Shown: one piece after another, positions 60,275-64,000 of the stretch | Layout of the letters: each line of letters begins with the position of its first letter | How positions within the stretch are numbered: the first letter of the stretch is position 1 | Source of the DNA: CAWGGS01 sp046704745 | Lineage (GTDB): Bacteria > Desulfobacterota > Desulfobulbia > Desulfobulbales > Desulfocapsaceae | Length of the DNA stretch: 64,000 nt | Reading direction: 5' to 3' | Assembly: GCA_046704745.1 (NCBI GenBank) | Contig: JBJKRL010000139.1 | Coordinates: 1-64,000, forward strand | The notes under the pieces: model-generated | The model's input: the letters and a program-made list of their open reading frames with translations, nothing else | Databases searched by the model: none | What the model was told of the DNA's origin: nothing | Position numbers and translations under genes: made by a program

Positions 60275-63124
60275 ATGGAACCGACGCTTCTCAGCATCCG
60301 AGGTGCCAGGATGCACAACCTGAAAAACATCGATATCGATCTTCCCCGCAACAGCCTGGTTGTTTTTACCGGTCTTTCAGGATCGGGAAAATCGACATTG
60401 GCCTTTGATACGCTCTATGCAGAGGGTCAGCGTCGGTATGTGGAGTCTTTATCCACTTACGCCAGGCAGTTCTTGGGACAAATGGACAAGCCCGATGTCG
60501 ATTCGCTGGAAGGACTCTCCCCTGCCGTCTCCATCGAGCAGAAGACGACGAGCAAGAATCCACGTTCCACGGTCGGAACGGTAACCGAAATTTATGACCA
60601 CTTGCGCTTGTTGTTTGCCCGCTGCGGTCATCCCTATTGTCCGAAGTGCGGTCAGGAGATTCGTTCCCAGTCCATTGAGGATATGGTGAACAGCCTTTTG
60701 ACGCAACCCGAGGGAACAAAGGTAATCCTGCTTGCTCCTCTTATAAAGGAGAGAAAGGGCAGACATGAGCAGATCCTTGCCCGAATCAAAAAGGAAGGGT
60801 TCGTTCGCGTCCGGGTAGACGGGATTATCATGGATGCCGATGAGGTCGAAGGCCTGGAAAAGAATAAACGGCATACCATCGAGGTGGTGGTCGACAGAAT
60901 TGTACTGAAGCCGTCCTCAAGAAGACGCCTTTCCGACTCGGTGAGCACCACGATAAAGCTCACCGAAGGCTTCTTGTTGGTGCTCTTCCCGGAAAGTGAA
61001 AAGGAAGTCCTTTACAGTGAATTGGCGGCGTGCCATCAGTGTGGAATTTCCATGCCCGGGCTTTCAACCCAGCTTTTTTCTTTCAATAATCCACAAGGTG
61101 CCTGCAGTGAGTGCGGCGGGCTCGGGGTGAAACAATTTTTTGATCGTTCTCTTGTTGTACCCGACGAGTCTAAAAGCATCCTCGATGGTGGTATTGCCCC
61201 CTGGGGTTGGCGGAATGAGGCAACCTATACCGGGCAGATGCTGGCGGCGGTTGCCGATCACTACAAGTTTTCGCTTAAAAAACCTTTTAACAAGCTCACT
61301 CCAAGGCATCAGGACATCATTCTCTATGGTTCCGGAAGAGAAGAGATTCATTTTCTCTATCAGAAAGGCAGGCGGATGATGACCGCGGAAAGGACCTACG
61401 AAGGGGTCATTCCCCAGCTTCATCGGCGTTACCATGAAACCCAGTCGGCCATGATCAGGGACGAGCTGGGTAAATATATGGCTGAGCAGGTATGTCCCGC
61501 TTGTAAGGGAGCCAGATTGAAGGAAGAGGCGCTGGCTGTGAGGGTAGGGGACTGGTCCATATATGCTCTGACCTGTCTTGCCATCGACAAACTGCTTGAT
61601 GTCCTTCCTCTTTTACCTTTTAGCCAAAGGGAACGAAAGATCGGGGAGCCGATCTTAAAAGAAATTGTCGACCGGCTTTCTTTTCTCACCGACGTTGGTT
61701 TGGGGTATCTCTCACTTGATCGACGCTCAGGTACCTTGTCCGGGGGAGAGGCGCAACGCATTCGCCTGGCCTCCCAAATCGGCTCGAGATTAGCAGGTGT
61801 TCTCTATATTCTTGATGAGCCAAGCATCGGTCTGCATCAGCGTGATAACCAGAAATTGATCAATACACTTCTCGAGTTACGCGACCTCGGCAACACGGTA
61901 ATTGTTGTCGAACATGATACTGACACCATCTTGGCCGCTGATCATGTCCTTGATATGGGACCCGGGGCCGGAGTACACGGTGGTCGTGTTGTTTATAACG
62001 GCAATGTTGCAGGGCTGCTTGCCTGTGAGGCATCGGTTACCGGGGAGTATCTGGCCGGAATTAAGTCAATTCCTATACCGCCGGCAAGAAGAAAATCTCG
62101 GCGAGGAGAGAACGCAACGCTTAAAATTAAACACGCCTCGGTTAATAATCTAAAGAATATTGATGTGGCCTTTCCTCTGGGATGCATGACGGCCGTTGCC
62201 GGAGTGTCCGGATCCGGGAAGAGTTCGCTGGTGATCGAGAGCCTTTTTCCCCTGGTCAAGGAAGGTCTCAAGAGCAGATCGGCGTCTTTCGAGTTGAAAG
62301 GGGTCTCTATATCAGGACTCCAGTCGGTTGACAAAATTGTTGATATCGACCAGAGCCCCATCGGCAGGACTCCCCGGTCAAACCCAGCAACCTACACAGG
62401 CGTTTTCAGCCCGATCCGCGACCTGTTTACCCGTTTGCCCGAATCAAGGGCTCGTGGATACAAGCCGGGGAGGTTCAGTTTTAACGTGAAAGGCGGCCGA
62501 TGCGAGGCCTGTGAGGGCGATGGGGTGAAGAAGATCGCCATGCATTTTTTGCCGGATATTTACGTGGTCTGCGACACCTGCAATGGAAAGCGATATAATC
62601 GTGAAACCCTTGAGATTGGTTATCGAGGGAAAAATATTCATGAGATACTCTCCATGACGGTGGAAGAGGCGTTATCTTTTTTTACCCATGTCCCTCCGAT
62701 TAAAAACCGCCTTCAGACCCTTTACGATGTTGGGTTGGGGTATATAACACTGGGACAATCTTCCGTAACCCTCTCAGGTGGCGAGGCACAGCGGGTGAAG
62801 CTGGCCAAGGAACTCTCGGTACGGAGCAGCGGCAAAACACTCTATATTCTCGATGAACCAACAACAGGTCTGCATCCGGCCGATATCCAGCATCTCTTAA
62901 ATGTTTTAAACAGGTTGGTGGATGCAGGAAATACCGTTATTGTCATAGAGCATAACCTGGATGTGATTAAAACAGCAGATTGGATAATCGATGTAGGACC
63001 GGAAGGAGGAGACGGGGGCGGAACTATTGTTACCTGCGGGACTCCCGAACAGGTGCGGAAAAATTCATCTTCTCATACCGGCCGATTTTTAGGGCAGGTC
63101 CTTGATTGTAAAAGGAATAAATGA
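60275..63124 (+). CDS. uvrA: Excinuclease ABC subunit A
   Basis: A 949-residue DNA damage-recognition ATPase of nucleotide excision repair. Two ABC modules are visible: Walker A motifs GLSGSGKST (near 31) and GVSGSGKSS (near 650), with signature loops LSGGEAQRIRLA and LSGGEAQRVKLA. The zinc modules appear as CHQCG...CSEC and CEAC...CDTC. Length and domain order are typical, so the gene is intact. The CoA-binding-protein gene just upstream may be cotranscribed. Confidence 0.98.
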   Translation: MEPTLLSIRGARMHNLKNIDIDLPRNSLVVFTGLSGSGKSTLAFDTLYAEGQRRYVESLSTYARQFLGQMDKPDVDSLEGLSPAVSIEQKTTSKNPRSTVGTVTEIYDHLRLLFARCGHPYCPKCGQEIRSQSIEDMVNSLLTQPEGTKVILLAPLIKERKGRHEQILARIKKEGFVRVRVDGIIMDADEVEGLEKNKRHTIEVVVDRIVLKPSSRRRLSDSVSTTIKLTEGFLLVLFPESEKEVLYSELAACHQCGISMPGLSTQLFSFNNPQGACSECGGLGVKQFFDRSLVVPDESKSILDGGIAPWGWRNEATYTGQMLAAVADHYKFSLKKPFNKLTPRHQDIILYGSGREEIHFLYQKGRRMMTAERTYEGVIPQLHRRYHETQSAMIRDELGKYMAEQVCPACKGARLKEEALAVRVGDWSIYALTCLAIDKLLDVLPLLPFSQRERKIGEPILKEIVDRLSFLTDVGLGYLSLDRRSGTLSGGEAQRIRLASQIGSRLAGVLYILDEPSIGLHQRDNQKLINTLLELRDLGNTVIVVEHDTDTILAADHVLDMGPGAGVHGGRVVYNGNVAGLLACEASVTGEYLAGIKSIPIPPARRKSRRGENATLKIKHASVNNLKNIDVAFPLGCMTAVAGVSGSGKSSLVIESLFPLVKEGLKSRSASFELKGVSISGLQSVDKIVDIDQSPIGRTPRSNPATYTGVFSPIRDLFTRLPESRARGYKPGRFSFNVKGGRCEACEGDGVKKIAMHFLPDIYVVCDTCNGKRYNRETLEIGYRGKNIHEILSMTVEEALSFFTHVPPIKNRLQTLYDVGLGYITLGQSSVTLSGGEAQRVKLAKELSVRSSGKTLYILDEPTTGLHPADIQHLLNVLNRLVDAGNTVIVIEHNLDVIKTADWIIDVGPEGGDGGGTIVTCGTPEQVRKNSSSHTGRFLGQVLDCKRNK

Positions 63125-63254
63125 AAAAGTTCCCAAAGGCTTGCTTCGCTGGTCCAATTGCTGTTTAATACTGCCGTTCGCTCCCTCCGGTATGGATTTT
63201 GGCTTATAACAGAAGCAGATATAAAAATATATTGAAACTAAAAGAGGTTAAAAA

Positions 63255-63725
63255 ATGAGTCAAGCCAGCAAGTCTGACAATGGAAACACACCCGAATTCA
63301 GAATGCAGAAGATGTATATCAAGGATCTTTCCTTTGAAAATCCCAACTCCCCTGAAATCTATCTGCCCAGCAATTCAGAACCGAAGGTTGACGTCAACCT
63401 CCAACTGAACAATAAAAAAGTGAGTGAAGACCATTGGGAAGTATCGATCGGAATTACCGGAAAGATTATTTCCAAAGGTGAAACTGAAAAGGTCATGTTC
63501 ATTATTGAAATAGAACATGCAGCTGTTTTTCTTTTAAAGAACATACCTGAGGAACATATGGAGATGGTTCTTGCCGTGGATTGTCCTACCCTGCTATTTC
63601 CATTTACAAGGCAGATTGTGAGCCAGGTCTCGGTTGATGGTGGATTTGTTCCATTTTTGATGGAGCCGATCAATTTTATGGGTATCTATCAGAATTCCAA
63701 AAAGCAGAAAGAAGACTCGAATTAA
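63255..63725 (+). CDS. secB: Protein-export chaperone SecB
   Basis: A 156-residue cytosolic chaperone that keeps preproteins unfolded and hands them to SecA. The fold is recognisable from MQKMYIKDLSFENPNSPEIY near the start, the central DVNLQLNNKKVSEDHWEV strand and CPTLLFPFTRQIVSQVSVDGGF late in the protein. ATG 63255 follows AAAGAGG. A strong terminator lies 20 bp after the stop. Confidence 0.95.
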   Translation: MSQASKSDNGNTPEFRMQKMYIKDLSFENPNSPEIYLPSNSEPKVDVNLQLNNKKVSEDHWEVSIGITGKIISKGETEKVMFIIEIEHAAVFLLKNIPEEHMEMVLAVDCPTLLFPFTRQIVSQVSVDGGFVPFLMEPINFMGIYQNSKKQKEDSN

Positions 63726-63745
63726 GGTTGATTTTATTCAACAAA

Positions 63746-63782
63746 AAAAGCCCTGCTCTCTTGTTCAGAGAGCAGGGCTTTT
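63746..63782. terminator. Bidirectional intrinsic terminator after secB
   Basis: AAAAGCCCTGCTCTC and GAGAGCAGGGCTTTT form a perfect 15-bp stem with a 7-base loop (ttgttca), with A- and T-runs. It serves secB on the plus strand and the convergent gene on the minus strand. Confidence 0.92.
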
Positions 63783-63802
63783 CTATAAATGATCAATACG
63801 TA

Positions 63803-64000
63803 TTACAGACCGTATGTGACGAAATTATTCATAAGCGTGCTTACACCTTTTTCAATGGCCTGGTTGAAAAGGGCATCGTATTGAGTATCGGCAAAAATGG
63901 ACTCAGGTGAGACTTGAACCCGAACTCTGTTGGTCCAGACGACATTTCCGGTGGCTGCTTCCTGAACCCAGACTCGAAGTTGCACCACTGCCTGATCCAT
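63803..64000 (-). CDS. C-terminal end of a putative lipoprotein/LpoB-like protein (partial)
   Basis: The last 65 residues of a minus-strand gene that runs past the window end. The segment VQLRVWVQEAATGNVVWTNRVRVQ is typical of the C-terminal half of LpoB/CsgG-like outer-membrane lipoproteins, where a two-strand motif is followed by a helix (ALFNQAIEKGVSTLMNNFV). The start is outside the window, so a signal peptide cannot be checked. Family assignment is tentative. Confidence 0.6.
   Translation of the reverse strand: MDQAVVQLRVWVQEAATGNVVWTNRVRVQVSPESIFADTQYDALFNQAIEKGVSTLMNNFVTYGL

Overview
The window looks like chromosome of an anaerobic Desulfobacterota (deltaproteobacterial) bacterium, probably a Desulfobulbales-like sulfate reducer or relative. 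The inference rests on gene content: a citramalate-synthase gene, a WtpA-type tungstate/molybdate transporter beside a molybdopterin oxidoreductase, HypA/HypB, tRNA-Sec, a SulP anion transporter, DUF3786, several very large hybrid histidine kinases and a GEMM riboswitch. No rRNA, phage, CRISPR array or intact insertion sequence is visible.

Layout. 0.4-10.2 kb: a sigma-54 activator with PAS domains, then a regulatory region (three TTGCA/TGCAA dyads and a -24/-12 promoter) and a co-directional run of a branched-chain-amino-acid-type ABC transporter (binding protein, two permeases, two ATPases), an iron-type alcohol dehydrogenase and an aldehyde dehydrogenase; this reads as an inducible uptake and oxidation pathway for an unidentified alcohol-type substrate. 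10.4-12.2 kb: a YgjP-like metallopeptidase between two palindromic repeats, and a nitrilase-family amidase. 12.5-14.2 kb: a GEMM-I (c-di-GMP) riboswitch with its own promoter and a ribosome-site hairpin in front of a REC-PAS-PAS signalling protein. 14.7-18.2 kb: a DUF2059 protein and a SulP-transporter/universal-stress-protein pair. 18.9-23.3 kb: a three-gene sensory operon (XylF-like periplasmic protein, hybrid kinase, response regulator). 23.3-33.6 kb: a dead REP-associated transposase, HypA/HypB with an Fe-S protein and a molybdopterin oxidoreductase, a divergent AraC-type regulator, and a tungstate/molybdate ABC transporter. 34-42.4 kb: PilZ protein, an agmatinase-family protein that has lost most metal ligands, aroA, cimA, a PAP2 phosphatase, a truncated reductase overlapping DUF3786, and a hot-dog thioesterase. 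43-52 kb: a chemoreceptor and two giant hybrid kinases. 52-55 kb: an EmrAB-like drug efflux pair with a TetR-type operator. 55-64 kb: DHH-CBS protein, PlsC-like acyltransferase, an acidic small protein, tRNA-Sec, glyQ, a CoA-binding protein, uvrA, secB and the end of a further gene.

The most distinctive non-coding content is a set of dispersed intergenic repeats: (1) a palindrome with a conserved core of about 65 bp, five copies; (2) a 55-bp double-hairpin element, three copies; (3) a CCCGGATTTCTCAT element, about seven copies; (4) a GATAAGCACCCTTCGGG element, two copies; and (5) a MITE-like element of about 200 bp with 30-bp terminal inverted repeats plus two partial copies. The decayed REP-associated tyrosine transposase at 23.3-23.7 kb is a possible clue to how at least one family spread. 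Regulatory second-messenger themes recur: a c-di-GMP riboswitch, a PilZ protein, and two response-regulator-type proteins ending in the same Cys-rich C-terminal domain.
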